Assembly: GCA_035685165.1 (NCBI GenBank)
Contig: DASRBI010000004.1
Span: 124,001-188,000 of the forward strand
From: DATFDN01 sp035685165
GTDB lineage: Bacteria > Pseudomonadota > Alphaproteobacteria > Acetobacterales > Acetobacteraceae
Length of the DNA stretch: 64,000 bases
Direction: 5' to 3'
Below are positions 35,145 through 43,942 of the stretch, in pieces (the first letter of the stretch is position 1; each line of letters opens with the position of its first letter). Position numbers and translations under genes: made by a program. The notes below the pieces were generated by a model. It was not told where the DNA came from and searched no databases. It saw only the letters and a program-made list of their open reading frames with translations.

Positions 35145-35324
35145 CAACCGGGCGTTCGGGTTCGCGATCGGCGCCGACAGCGATCCGTTCACCGCTCCAT
35201 GGCAGGTGGGTCCGCAGGAAACCCCATGCCCGACACCCCGATTGAACCCGGCGCCGCTCCCCTCTCCTTCCGGCCGCGAGCGGCCTGCTGACCTTGCTGC
35301 GGACGGATCGATCGGCAGACCGCG

Positions 35325-37010
35325 CTACGGCTCGCAGCCTTCCGAGCGCAGCAGGTCCGTCACCACCGCCTCGGTCACGTCGCGCGCCGTGAAGGCGCGG
35401 CCGATGCCGCGCACCAGCACGAAGGTCAGCGCGCCGTCGCGCACCTTCTTGTCGCGCCGCATATGCCCGATCAGCCGCGCCGCCGAGAAGCGCCGGTTCA
35501 GCATCGCAAGCTCCGCAGGCAAGCCCATGCTCGCCACGTGCCCGATCACCCGGTTCGCCTCCGCCTCCATGCAGAAGCCGAGCCGCGCGGACAGGCGGAA
35601 GGCAAGACCGAGCCCAACCGCGACCCCCTCGCCGTGCAACAGGCCGCCCGTGTAGCCATATTCGGCCTCCAGCGCGTGGCCGAACGTATGGCCGAGGTTG
35701 AGCAGGGCGCGCCCGTCGTTCGGCTTTTCCTCGCGCTCGTCGTCGCCCACCACGGCGGCCTTGAAGGCGCACGCGCGCAGCACCGCCTCGGCCTGCGCCT
35801 CGGCGTCGCCGCGGAGCAGGTCGGCCCCGAACTCCTCGCACCATTCATAGAGGTCGGGATCACCGATCAGCCCCGCCTTGACGATCTCCGCATAGCCCGC
35901 CCGCAACTCGCGGATCGGCAGCGTCGCCAAGGTGGCCGTGTCGGCCAGCACCGCGCGCGGCTGGTGGAACGCGCCGAGCAGGTTCTTGCCCCAGCGCGTG
36001 TTGATCCCGGTCTTTCCGCCGACGGAGGAATCGACCTGAGCGAGCAGCGTGGTCGGCGCCTGAACGAAAGGCAAACCACGCATCGTTGCCGCCGCGGCGA
36101 AGCCCGCGAGATCGCCAACCACGCCGCCGCCGAGCGCGATCACCGCGGTGCGCCGCTCCACGCGCGCGGCCAGCATGTCGTCCACGATGCGCGCGAAGGT
36201 TTCGATGTTCTTCGACCCCTCACCCGCGCCGACGACGATCGGCTGCGTTTCGAAACCTGCTTCGTGCAACCCCGCGAGCAGCGCCGGCAAATGCAGCCGC
36301 GCTACGGCGGCGTCGCTCACCACCATCGCCCGCTTCTGCGGCAGCACCGGCGCGAGCAGCGCCCCGGCGCGCTGCAACAGCCCATGCCCGATCACCACGT
36401 CGTACTGCGACGCGGCGAGCTGCACCGTCAGGCGCCGCGGCGGCACCCAGTCCATGATCGCCTCCAGCACCCGCCCGGTGGTGATCTCCACCGGCTCGTC
36501 GCCGCAGTCGATCACCACATCTGCCTCGGCATAGACCGGATGGCGCTGCGTCATCAGCCGCCCCAGGATCTCGGTCGGATCGCCGCCGGACAGCAGCGGG
36601 CGGTTGTCGCGGGTCGAAACCCGCCGCACCAAAATCGGCAGAGGACAGCGCAGCCACACCGAAACCGCCTGCTCGCGCACCACCGCCCGCGTCTCGGCGT
36701 CCATGAACGCGCCGCCGCCGAACGCCAGCACCATCCGCTCGCCGGAAAGCAGGCGCCGGATCACCCGCCGCTCGCCCTCGCGGAACGCCTGCTCGCCATA
36801 ACGGGCAAACAATTCCGGGATGGTGCAGCCGGCGGCGGCCTCGATTTCGGCGTCGGCGTCGCGGAACGGCAGGCCGAGCCGGGCGGCAAGTCGGCGGCCG
36901 ACCGAGGTCTTGCCCGCGCCCATCAGCCCCACGAGCACGATGTGGCGGCCCGCGAGCCATTCCGGCTCGGCGCCCTCCTCAGGATTGATCATCGCGCTGT
37001 TGCGGGACAT
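35325..37010 (-). CDS. aroKB: fused shikimate kinase / 3-dehydroquinate synthase
   Basis: This 561-residue protein has two complete enzymes. Residues about 18-190 are shikimate kinase: Walker A GLMGAGKTSVGRR, the substrate-binding DADAEIE and FGGGAF. Residues about 195-555 are 3-dehydroquinate synthase: GGGVVGDLAGFAAA, DSSVGGKTGIN and the zinc-site LGHTFGHALE. Together they catalyse steps two and five of the shikimate pathway. The genes are separate but adjacent in most bacteria; the fusion is known from Acetobacteraceae and helps place this genome. It is divergent from the xerD pair. Confidence 0.95.
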   Translation of the reverse strand: MSRNSAMINPEEGAEPEWLAGRHIVLVGLMGAGKTSVGRRLAARLGLPFRDADAEIEAAAGCTIPELFARYGEQAFREGERRVIRRLLSGERMVLAFGGGAFMDAETRAVVREQAVSVWLRCPLPILVRRVSTRDNRPLLSGGDPTEILGRLMTQRHPVYAEADVVIDCGDEPVEITTGRVLEAIMDWVPPRRLTVQLAASQYDVVIGHGLLQRAGALLAPVLPQKRAMVVSDAAVARLHLPALLAGLHEAGFETQPIVVGAGEGSKNIETFARIVDDMLAARVERRTAVIALGGGVVGDLAGFAAAATMRGLPFVQAPTTLLAQVDSSVGGKTGINTRWGKNLLGAFHQPRAVLADTATLATLPIRELRAGYAEIVKAGLIGDPDLYEWCEEFGADLLRGDAEAQAEAVLRACAFKAAVVGDDEREEKPNDGRALLNLGHTFGHALEAEYGYTGGLLHGEGVAVGLGLAFRLSARLGFCMEAEANRVIGHVASMGLPAELAMLNRRFSAARLIGHMRRDKKVRDGALTFVLVRGIGRAFTARDVTEAVVTDLLRSEGCEP

Positions 37011-37101
37011 GACCGGCTGAGGTTAGCACATGCCCGTTCTGCGGGGCCACGCGGCGGCGAGTCGCGCCGCCGCGCCCCGGCTTGATCGCGAAGGTGAGGA
37101 A

Positions 37102-37245
37102 ATGGCCCGCGTCTTCATGATCGTCCTCGGCGGCGGCTTACTCGTGTTGGCAGGCGGCGTCGTCTATCTGGGTGCCTTCCCGCCGACGCCCGCATCGCAT
37201 CAGGTCCAGAAAGTCATTCCGAACGACCTTTTCAAAGGGAACTGA
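37102..37245 (+). CDS. small single-pass membrane protein upstream of xerD
   Basis: This encodes 47 residues: MARVFMIVLGGGLLVLAGGVV forms one N-terminal transmembrane helix. It is followed by about 22 periplasmic residues ending HQVQKVIPNDLFKGN. GAGG lies four bases before the ATG. It lies six bases before xerD. The sequence looks like the small conserved proteins often found at this place in the family; its function is unknown. Confidence 0.65.
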   Translation: MARVFMIVLGGGLLVLAGGVVYLGAFPPTPASHQVQKVIPNDLFKGN

Positions 37246-37251
37246 AGCCGC

Positions 37252-38154
37252 TTGGAACGCCATCAGGAGGCGTTCCTCGAAATGCTGGCAGCCGAGCGGG
37301 GGGCGGCGCGGAACACCCTCGCGGCCTACCGTGCCGATCTCGACCATCTCGCCGCCTTCGCCGCCACAAAGGGCGTGGAGCTTGCCGCATGCGACGCGGC
37401 GACGCTCCGCGCCTGGCTCGCCGCCATGCAGGCCGAGGGACTGTCCGCGCGCACCACCGCCCGCCGGCTTTCGGCCGTGCGCCAGTTCCACCGTTTCCTG
37501 TTGCAGGAGGGCGCGCGCCAGGACGACCCGACCGCGCTCCTCGACGCCCCGCGCCTGCCGCGCCGGCTGCCGAAATATCTGAGCGAGGCGGAGCTGGCCG
37601 CCCTGTTCGCGGGTGCCGCCGCACTGCCCGGACGGCTGGGCCTGCTCGCCACCGCAGCACTCGAGGTGCTCTACGCGAGCGGCCTGCGCGTCAGCGAGGT
37701 GCTGTCGGTGCGGCGCGCCGACCTCGCGCGCGGCGGCGGCGCGGTGCTGGTGCGCGGCAAGGGCGGGCGCGAGCGCATGGTCCCGCTCTCCGCCCGCGCC
37801 GCCGAAGCCGCCGCCGCTTTGGCCGCAGCGCGTGCGGCGCCTTCAGTCTGGCTGTTTCCCGGACGCAACCCGAAGCAGGCGATGACGCGGCAGGGTTTCG
37901 CGCTCGTGCTCAAGCAGGCCGCACTCGCGGGCGGACTCGATCCGGCGCGCGTCTCGCCGCACGTCTTGCGCCATTCCTTCGCCTCGCACCTACTGGCGAA
38001 CGGCGCCGATTTGCGGAGCCTGCAAATGCTGCTCGGTCACGCGGATATCGCGACCACCGAAATCTACACGCATGTCGAAGCCGCGCGGCTGCGCCGCGTC
38101 GTGGAGCAGCACCACCCGCTCGCAAAACCGCCGCCGGCGCAGCGCGGGCGCTGA
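37252..38154 (+). CDS. xerD: tyrosine recombinase XerD
   Basis: This 300-residue recombinase has an N-terminal SAM-like core-binding domain (about 5-95). The catalytic domain carries arginine in ASGLRVSEVL, lysine in GKGGRERMVPL, the HxxR box in PHVLRHSFASHLL, histidine in LLGHADIAT and tyrosine in TEIYTHV. With XerC it resolves chromosome dimers at dif. The start is TTG at 37252, with no good Shine-Dalgarno; translation may rely on the small membrane-protein gene six bases upstream. Confidence 0.92.
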   Translation: MERHQEAFLEMLAAERGAARNTLAAYRADLDHLAAFAATKGVELAACDAATLRAWLAAMQAEGLSARTTARRLSAVRQFHRFLLQEGARQDDPTALLDAPRLPRRLPKYLSEAELAALFAGAAALPGRLGLLATAALEVLYASGLRVSEVLSVRRADLARGGGAVLVRGKGGRERMVPLSARAAEAAAALAAARAAPSVWLFPGRNPKQAMTRQGFALVLKQAALAGGLDPARVSPHVLRHSFASHLLANGADLRSLQMLLGHADIATTEIYTHVEAARLRRVVEQHHPLAKPPPAQRGR

Positions 38155-38196
38155 AGCGGAGGGTGGGAACGACGGCGCCGGGCTGCGATGTCCCCC

Positions 38197-38304
38197 CATC
38201 TCTCCCCAACCTCTCCGCCCCCGAGGGGCGGAGAGGAGCCGGAGCCGCGCTGCTCCATCTCCGCCCCGTGGGGGCGGAGATGGTCGGGAAGAGGTGGGGA
38301 GAGT
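38197..38304. repeat. compound palindromic element, two tandem perfect hairpins
   Basis: Hairpin one is CTCTCCGCCCC (38211-38221) with GGGGCGGAGAG (38225-38235), an 11-bp stem. Hairpin two is CCATCTCCGCCCC (38255-38267) with GGGGCGGAGATGG (38271-38283), a 13-bp stem. Outer TCTCCCCAACCTC and GAGGTGGGGAGA flank both. It lies between the convergent xerD and binding-protein genes and probably serves as a two-way terminator. It is related in style to the other palindromic elements but has different arms. Confidence 0.8.
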
Positions 38305-38363
38305 CACAAACCGCGCGGGTCCGAATAAAGTCGACACGCTCTCATTGCTGCGCGCGAAACGCC

Positions 38364-39602
38364 CTAAACCTGCCCCTTCCACAGAGCCTTCGCCACCGCC
38401 ATCTCCTGCGGCGAGATCGTGACCGGCTTGCCGTTCTGCCACTGCACCACCACCAGCTCGGCGCCGATCCGCCGTCCCTTGTCGTCGAACTGGATGTGAT
38501 GCCCCGGATAATAGATCGCCGGCCCGTCGGTGATGTTCATCGCGCGGATCGCGTCGGCGACTTTCTCGCGGTTCGTGGAGGCGGCCTTGTTCATCGCCCA
38601 CGCGAGAATCATCACATGGGCATAGGCGAAGATTGAGTCATGGCCGAACCATGGCTCGCCGGTGCGCTTGACGAACCGTGCCGACAGATCGGCAAGGTCA
38701 CGCCCCGGCCAATTGGCAAGGGCGACGATCACGCCTTGCAGCACGTCCGCCCCGGCCGTCTTCAACAGCTCCGGCGTCGCCCAATGGCCGCCATTGCCGA
38801 TCAGCGGCAGCTTGCTCGCGGGCATCCCGTATTCGGCGAACGTGTCGGCGAGCATCTTGTCGTCGCCTGCGTTGGTGGACAGCAACAGCGCGAAATCAGG
38901 CCGCGCCGCGCGCACGGGCTGCACGAGCGTCGAGGCGTCCGCCAGCGGCGGCGTGTATATCTGGTCCACCACCGCCGTCAGATGCTCATCCTTCAAAATA
39001 TGGCTGCGGATCGGCTTGAGGAAGCTCACGCTTGCAGCGGTGTTGTCGCCAATGATCGCCACCTTGGCCGGCCGCTTCCCGGTGGTCGTTTCCGCGAGAT
39101 TCATGATGATCGGGACCAGATCCTCGGCCTGCTTGTTCGCGGTCGGCGAGGTCTGGAAGACGTAGTGGAAGCCGCGATCGGTGATCGCATCGGAATAGGA
39201 AAGCGTCAGCCACGGCAGGTGCGCGCGTTCCGTCACCTCGGTCGCCGCCAGCGTGAACGTGCTCAGCCAGCAGCCGATCCCGCCGGAAAGATTGGGATTC
39301 TCGGCCAGCATCCGCTGCGCCGCGTCCTTCGCCTTCTCGGCCGAATCCTGGGTATCGTAAACCTTCAGCGTCAGTTTCGCGCCGCCCAATGACTTGATGC
39401 CGCCCGCTGCGTTCACGTCATCGACCGCCATCTCGGCACCCATGCGCTCCAGGATGCCTTCCCGCGCCCAGGGCCCGGTAATCGGCACCAAGAGCGCAAT
39501 CTCCGGCGCCGGGGCTGCCGATTGCGCCTGCGCCGTTCGCGCCGCGAGCGCGGCGGCCCCGCCGAGGGCAATTGCGGTGCGGCGGCCGATCTTCTGGGTC
39601 AT
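38364..39602 (-). CDS. branched-chain amino-acid-type ABC transporter substrate-binding protein
   Basis: This 412-residue Peripla_BP_6 protein has an N-terminal twin-arginine-like signal (GRRTAIALGGAAALAARTAQA). The mature start PEIALLVPITGPWAREG is typical of LivK/LivJ relatives. In alphaproteobacteria this family binds not only leucine, isoleucine and valine but also amides, urea or aromatic acids, so the ligand is open. It is the last gene of the leftward liv-type operon, 17 bases after livF, with GGGAGGAAAGC before the ATG at 39602. Confidence 0.9.
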   Translation of the reverse strand: MTQKIGRRTAIALGGAAALAARTAQAQSAAPAPEIALLVPITGPWAREGILERMGAEMAVDDVNAAGGIKSLGGAKLTLKVYDTQDSAEKAKDAAQRMLAENPNLSGGIGCWLSTFTLAATEVTERAHLPWLTLSYSDAITDRGFHYVFQTSPTANKQAEDLVPIIMNLAETTTGKRPAKVAIIGDNTAASVSFLKPIRSHILKDEHLTAVVDQIYTPPLADASTLVQPVRAARPDFALLLSTNAGDDKMLADTFAEYGMPASKLPLIGNGGHWATPELLKTAGADVLQGVIVALANWPGRDLADLSARFVKRTGEPWFGHDSIFAYAHVMILAWAMNKAASTNREKVADAIRAMNITDGPAIYYPGHHIQFDDKGRRIGAELVVVQWQNGKPVTISPQEMAVAKALWKGQV

Positions 39603-39619
39603 GCTTTCCTCCCCGTGGT

Positions 39620-40339
39620 TCAAATCGCTTCCACGCCGAGATAGGAGCGGCGGATGCGGTCATCGGCAAGCAGCGTCTCGTAGGTGCCGGACATCACCAC
39701 CCGGCCCGTCTCCAGCACATAGGAACGGTCCGCAAGCTCCAGCGCCTCGGCGACGCGCTGCTCCACCAAGAGCACGGTCAATCCGTCCTCGCGATGCACC
39801 TGCGCAATACGCTCGAAAATCAGGTCGGCCACCGCCGGCGCGAGACCCATCGAGGGCTCGTCGAGCATCAACAGGCGCGGCGCCGCGGCAAGCCCGCGAC
39901 CGATCGCGAGCATCTGCTGCTCGCCCCCCGACAAGGTGCCGGCAAGCTGCCCGGCGCGCTCGGCGAGCACCGGAAACAGCGCATGGATGCGCTCCAGTGT
40001 GCGTGCGAAACCGGCACGCCCCGGCGGCGGATAGGCGCCCATCTCCAGATTCTCGCGCACGGTGAGCGTCTTGAACACCTGCCGCCCCTCGGGGACATGC
40101 GCGATCCCGAGATGCGCGCGCGCCGCCGCCGGGCGGCGCAGCAGATCGGCGCCCTCAAACAGGATGCGCCCCCCACCGGCCGGCACGATGCCGGCAATCG
40201 CCTTGAACAACGTGGTCTTGCCCGCACCGTTCGGTCCGACCACGGCGACGAACTGGCCCGCCGCCACCGACAAGGAAATGCCTGAGAGCGCGCGCAGGCC
40301 GCCATAGCTCACTTGCAGGTCGGCGATCTCAAGCAGCAT
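39620..40339 (-). CDS. livF: branched-chain amino-acid-type ABC transporter ATPase LivF
   Basis: This 239-residue ATPase has Walker A GPNGAGKTTLF, signature LSGGEQQML and Walker B LLMLDEPSMGLAP. LGIAHVPEGRQVFKTLTVREN is characteristic of LivF. It energises uptake together with the LivG part of the preceding fused protein. Its start overlaps the end of livMG by 11 bases. Confidence 0.93.
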   Translation of the reverse strand: MLLEIADLQVSYGGLRALSGISLSVAAGQFVAVVGPNGAGKTTLFKAIAGIVPAGGGRILFEGADLLRRPAAARAHLGIAHVPEGRQVFKTLTVRENLEMGAYPPPGRAGFARTLERIHALFPVLAERAGQLAGTLSGGEQQMLAIGRGLAAAPRLLMLDEPSMGLAPAVADLIFERIAQVHREDGLTVLLVEQRVAEALELADRSYVLETGRVVMSGTYETLLADDRIRRSYLGVEAI

Positions 40340-42092
40340 CGGCGCGGGCGAGCCATTTGGCGCCGAGATAGGCTTCGATCACGGCGCGATCCTCCACAAC
40401 GTCGGCAGGCAAGCCGACGCGCAGCACGCGGCCATGGTCGAGCACGAGGAAACGGTCGGCCAGCCGCAGCATGGCGTGCATTGTGTGCTCGATGATGGCG
40501 ATGGTCACCCCCTCGCCACGCACGCGGCGCAACACGTCCAGCACCGCCTCGCACTCCTCGCGGCCCAGCCCGGCGAGCGTTTCGTCGAGCAGCAGCAAGC
40601 GCGGCCCGCCCGCCAGCGCGCGCGCCAGTTCCATCAGCCGCAGCTCCTTGTTGGTCAGCCGCCGCGCCTCGCGGTGCGCGAGCGCCAGCAAGCCGACCCG
40701 GTCGAGCGCGGCTTCAGCGGCGCGCACCGCGGCACGGTCCTCCAGGCCTGCGCCGTAGGCGCCGACCACCACATTGTCGAGCACCGGCAGGCGCGGAAAG
40801 CTCCGCACCACCTGGAAGGTCCGACCGACCCCGCGCCGGCACACCTGATGCACCTTCAGGCCCGTGATGCGTGCGCCGTCGAACAAAGCCTCGCCGGACG
40901 AAGGCGGCAAGACGCTGTTCAGCACGTTGAAAAGCGTCGTCTTCCCGGCGCCGTTCGGGCCGATGATGCCGAGGATTTCGCCCGCTTCGATGGTGAAGCT
41001 CACATCGTCGACCGCGCGCAGCCCGCCAAAACTGCGCGAGAGGTTCCGCACCTCAAGCAGCGTCCCGCTCGTGCGCGGCGAACGCCCCGGCGTGGTGGCG
41101 GTGGCGGCGATGCGGCGCGGCGACGGCTCCACGCGGCGGAAAAAGCGGTCGCGCACGCTCCAGAACACACCCTCAGGCGCGGCGAGCATGATCGCGATGA
41201 TGGCGACGCCGTACACCACGCCCTGGATGCCCGGCAGATAGGAGCCGAGCCGCGCGTTCAGCGTCTCAGCGAGCGGGATCAACACGGCGGCGCCGATCAG
41301 CGGCCCCCATACCGTGCCGACGCCGCCGAACAGCGTCACCACCAGCGCCTGCGCCGACACCAGCATCCCGAACACGGAATCGGGTGTGACGACCAGCAGC
41401 ACGCACGCATAGAGCCCGCCCGCGGCGGCGGCCATCGCGCCGCTCGCCACCAGGGCGCGCATCTTCCAGCGCCACGTGTCGAGACCCGCCGCCTCGGCGG
41501 CAAGCTCGTTTTGTCGGATCGCGAGCAAGGCTAAGCCAAACCGCGCGTTCTCAGCGAACATGCCGGCGAGCGCGGCGGCGGCGAGCATCGCCACTGCAAC
41601 CAACGTGTAAAGGCGCGGGTCGGAGAATTGCAGGAACGCCGCCGGCGACGTGCGGTGCATCGGCAGCGGCACTTCCTGGAACCCGAGATATTCAAGCACG
41701 TAGAGGATCGCCAGCGGGTAGGCGAGCATCGACAGCGCGAAATAATGCCCGCGCAAACGGAATGTCGGCCAGCCGATCAGCAGCGCGGCCGCGGCACCCA
41801 CCAGCGCACCGAGCGGGATGCCGAGCCAGGGTGTGAGGTTCCAGTAAACCAGCGCCAGCGTGACCGTGTAGGCACCGACGCCGAAGAAGGCGGCATGGCC
41901 GAATGAAACCAGGCCTGAGTAGCCCGAGATCAGGTTCCACGCGAGGCCCATGGTCGCCCAGATCGGCACCAGGGTCAGCATAAGCTGGTAGTAGCTGTTC
42001 TGGACGAACGCGGCGGCGATCAGGTACGCGGCAACGATCACCGCCAGCGCGGCGAGGTCGCGGCGCAGCCGCGGGCCCGCGCCATCCCTCAT
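40329..42092 (-). CDS. livMG: fused permease-ATPase LivM-LivG
   Basis: This 587-residue single chain has about ten membrane helices in residues 1-310, with the LivM signature WNLISGYSGLVSFGHAAFFG. After a linker (about 315-345) a LivG ATPase follows: Walker A GPNGAGKTTLF, the FQVVRSFPRLPVLDN block and Walker B LLLLDETLAGL. The ATPase signature reads LTNKELRLMELARAL, the LivG-type variant in which LSGG is poorly preserved. The ATG overlaps the livH stop (ATGA). The separate LivM and LivG subunits of most bacteria are joined here in one polypeptide. Confidence 0.93.
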   Translation of the reverse strand: MRDGAGPRLRRDLAALAVIVAAYLIAAAFVQNSYYQLMLTLVPIWATMGLAWNLISGYSGLVSFGHAAFFGVGAYTVTLALVYWNLTPWLGIPLGALVGAAAALLIGWPTFRLRGHYFALSMLAYPLAILYVLEYLGFQEVPLPMHRTSPAAFLQFSDPRLYTLVAVAMLAAAALAGMFAENARFGLALLAIRQNELAAEAAGLDTWRWKMRALVASGAMAAAAGGLYACVLLVVTPDSVFGMLVSAQALVVTLFGGVGTVWGPLIGAAVLIPLAETLNARLGSYLPGIQGVVYGVAIIAIMLAAPEGVFWSVRDRFFRRVEPSPRRIAATATTPGRSPRTSGTLLEVRNLSRSFGGLRAVDDVSFTIEAGEILGIIGPNGAGKTTLFNVLNSVLPPSSGEALFDGARITGLKVHQVCRRGVGRTFQVVRSFPRLPVLDNVVVGAYGAGLEDRAAVRAAEAALDRVGLLALAHREARRLTNKELRLMELARALAGGPRLLLLDETLAGLGREECEAVLDVLRRVRGEGVTIAIIEHTMHAMLRLADRFLVLDHGRVLRVGLPADVVEDRAVIEAYLGAKWLARADAA

Positions 42093-43036
42093 GCGCGCTC
42101 CGCCGAGCGGCCGAAGAAGCCCTGCGGGCGCAGCAGCACAATCAGCAGGAACACCACGAAGATCGCCGCGTTCTGCAATTGCGGCGGCAGCACGAGCGCC
42201 GAGCCCTGCTGCACCAGCCCGACCGTCAGCCCGCCCCAGAAGGCGCCGAGGATGCTGCCCATGCCGCCCAGCACGACGCCCGAATACATGATGATTACGT
42301 AGTCGAGGCCGACGAATGGGGTAAACGACAGATAGGTTGCCATCAGCCCGCCGGCGATCGCGGTGATACCGGCGCCGAGGCCGAAGGCGATGCGATAGGC
42401 GCGATCGACGTCGATCCCCATATAGGTCGCCGCGGTGGGATTGTCGGCCGCTGCGCGCAGCGCCTTGCCGAGTCGGGTGCGCTCCATCACAACGAACAGC
42501 AGGGCAGCGATCACAATGGCGACCAGGCAGGCGAACACCCGCGCCTTGTTCAGAAAGAGCGTGGCGTCCCCGACGATCGGCCCCACGATGAAGGCGCGCG
42601 CGGAAAGCGGCGTCAGCACCGATTTCGGCGCCGAGCCGAAGGCGATCTGCCCGGCGTTCTGCAAAATCAGCGACAGCCCGAGCGTGACGATGAGCTGGCC
42701 GAAATGCCCCTCGTCCAGCGCGCCTTGCGTGCGCAGGCCGGAGACGCGCGCGATCAGCAGCCGGTGCAGCGCCGCGCCGCCCAAAAACAGTACCGGCCCG
42801 GCGATGATCGCCGCCACGAAGGGCGCGGCGAGACCGAGCGGCGCCAGCGCGCCGGAAGCCGTCACCAGATAGAAACTGATGAACATGCCGAGCATCAGCA
42901 GCTCGCCCTGGGCGAAGTTGACGATCTTCATCACCCCGAAGATCAGCCCAAGTCCGACGCACATCAGGCCGTAGAGGCAGCCGACGATCAGCCCGGCCGC
43001 CAGCGCGTTCAGCACGTTCTCGATCAGAACGTCCAA
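42089..43036 (-). CDS. livH: branched-chain amino-acid-type ABC transporter permease LivH
   Basis: This 315-residue permease has eight or nine membrane helices. The early YGLMCVGLGLIFGVMKIVNFAQGE block and VLGGMGSILGAFWGG are LivH hallmarks. It pairs with the LivM part of the next protein. The start is taken as TTG at 43036, preceded by GGGGAGGAGGC; longer in-frame starts lack a ribosome site and add a non-membrane tail. It heads the operon livH-livMG-livF-binding protein. Confidence 0.92.
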   Translation of the reverse strand: MDVLIENVLNALAAGLIVGCLYGLMCVGLGLIFGVMKIVNFAQGELLMLGMFISFYLVTASGALAPLGLAAPFVAAIIAGPVLFLGGAALHRLLIARVSGLRTQGALDEGHFGQLIVTLGLSLILQNAGQIAFGSAPKSVLTPLSARAFIVGPIVGDATLFLNKARVFACLVAIVIAALLFVVMERTRLGKALRAAADNPTAATYMGIDVDRAYRIAFGLGAGITAIAGGLMATYLSFTPFVGLDYVIIMYSGVVLGGMGSILGAFWGGLTVGLVQQGSALVLPPQLQNAAIFVVFLLIVLLRPQGFFGRSAERA

Positions 43037-43065
43037 GCCTCCTCCCCACCCCTTGGTGCCGGGGT

Positions 43066-43830
43066 CTATTCTTCCGCCTGCCAGCCGTGCGGCAGGCGTC
43101 CGAGCGGGCGCGGCCGGTCGCCCTGCCACAACACCGTGCCATCATGGCGCACGCCCCATGCCGACGCCACTCCCAGCACCCTGAGCCCGTCCGCCGCTTT
43201 CGCCGCGTAGGCGACATGATGATGGCCATGGATCACCAGCCGCGCGCCCATGCGGCGGGCGAGATCGTCCAGCACTGGTTTGCCGAGCGGATGGCTGCCG
43301 GGCGCCTCGTGCGTGACCAGAATGTCGGCGCGCTGCCGCGCCAGCGCCTCCAAATCCTCATGCCAGATCGCGGTCTCGCCCAGCGAATGAACTAGCGCGG
43401 CGCGATGCGCCTCGGGCCAGTGGCCCGCCATCGCGGCGAGATCGTCGCGCAGCTCGGCGCGCGTGCGGATGCGCGGCGGCTCCGGCGGTTCCCACACGCG
43501 CGGGCGGAACGTGCCGCCTAAACCCGCAATCCGCAGCCCGCCGATCTCACGCACCTTCCCGTGCAGCGCGCCCGGCGCGGTGCGCGGATTGCGTGCGGGG
43601 TCAGCGAGATTCGCCCACATCTCCCACCCGCCGTCATTGTCGTGATTGCCGAAGATCCAGCACACTTCGATCCCGCGGGCGAGCAGTGGCGCGGCAAGCT
43701 CATCGAGCGGGCGCTCGCACTGCATGTCGCCGAGCAGCACCGCCGCCTCGATCCGCCCGGCAAATGCGGCGAGTCCGGTCTCGATATAGTGCCATTGCTG
43801 GTGAACATCGCCGATGAACGCGACCGTCAT
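43066..43830 (-). CDS. metallophosphoesterase
   Basis: This 254-residue calcineurin-like phosphoesterase has the complete metal-site series: GDVHQQW, LLGDMQ, GNHDN, THEAPGS and GHHHVAY. The substrate is unknown; small members hydrolyse nucleotides, phosphodiesters or Ap4A. The ATG at 43830 opens directly on the first motif. It is divergent from the PEP mutase-family gene with 112 bases between starts. Confidence 0.9.
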   Translation of the reverse strand: MTVAFIGDVHQQWHYIETGLAAFAGRIEAAVLLGDMQCERPLDELAAPLLARGIEVCWIFGNHDNDGGWEMWANLADPARNPRTAPGALHGKVREIGGLRIAGLGGTFRPRVWEPPEPPRIRTRAELRDDLAAMAGHWPEAHRAALVHSLGETAIWHEDLEALARQRADILVTHEAPGSHPLGKPVLDDLARRMGARLVIHGHHHVAYAAKAADGLRVLGVASAWGVRHDGTVLWQGDRPRPLGRLPHGWQAEE

Positions 43831-43942
43831 GTCTTCGTCCGCCGCATCCTTGACGCTGTCCCCCACCGCCGCTACCGGCGTAGCAAAGCACGCTTTGCGC
43901 GACGGGAACAGCACCGCGCCGCACGATCGAGGGGAACCGCCA

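Noticed and set aside
42093..43229. A long frame upstream of livMG giving a 966-residue protein
   Set aside because: It lies out of frame within livH, whose motifs are clear; the fused protein starts at 42092 with an ATGA overlap.
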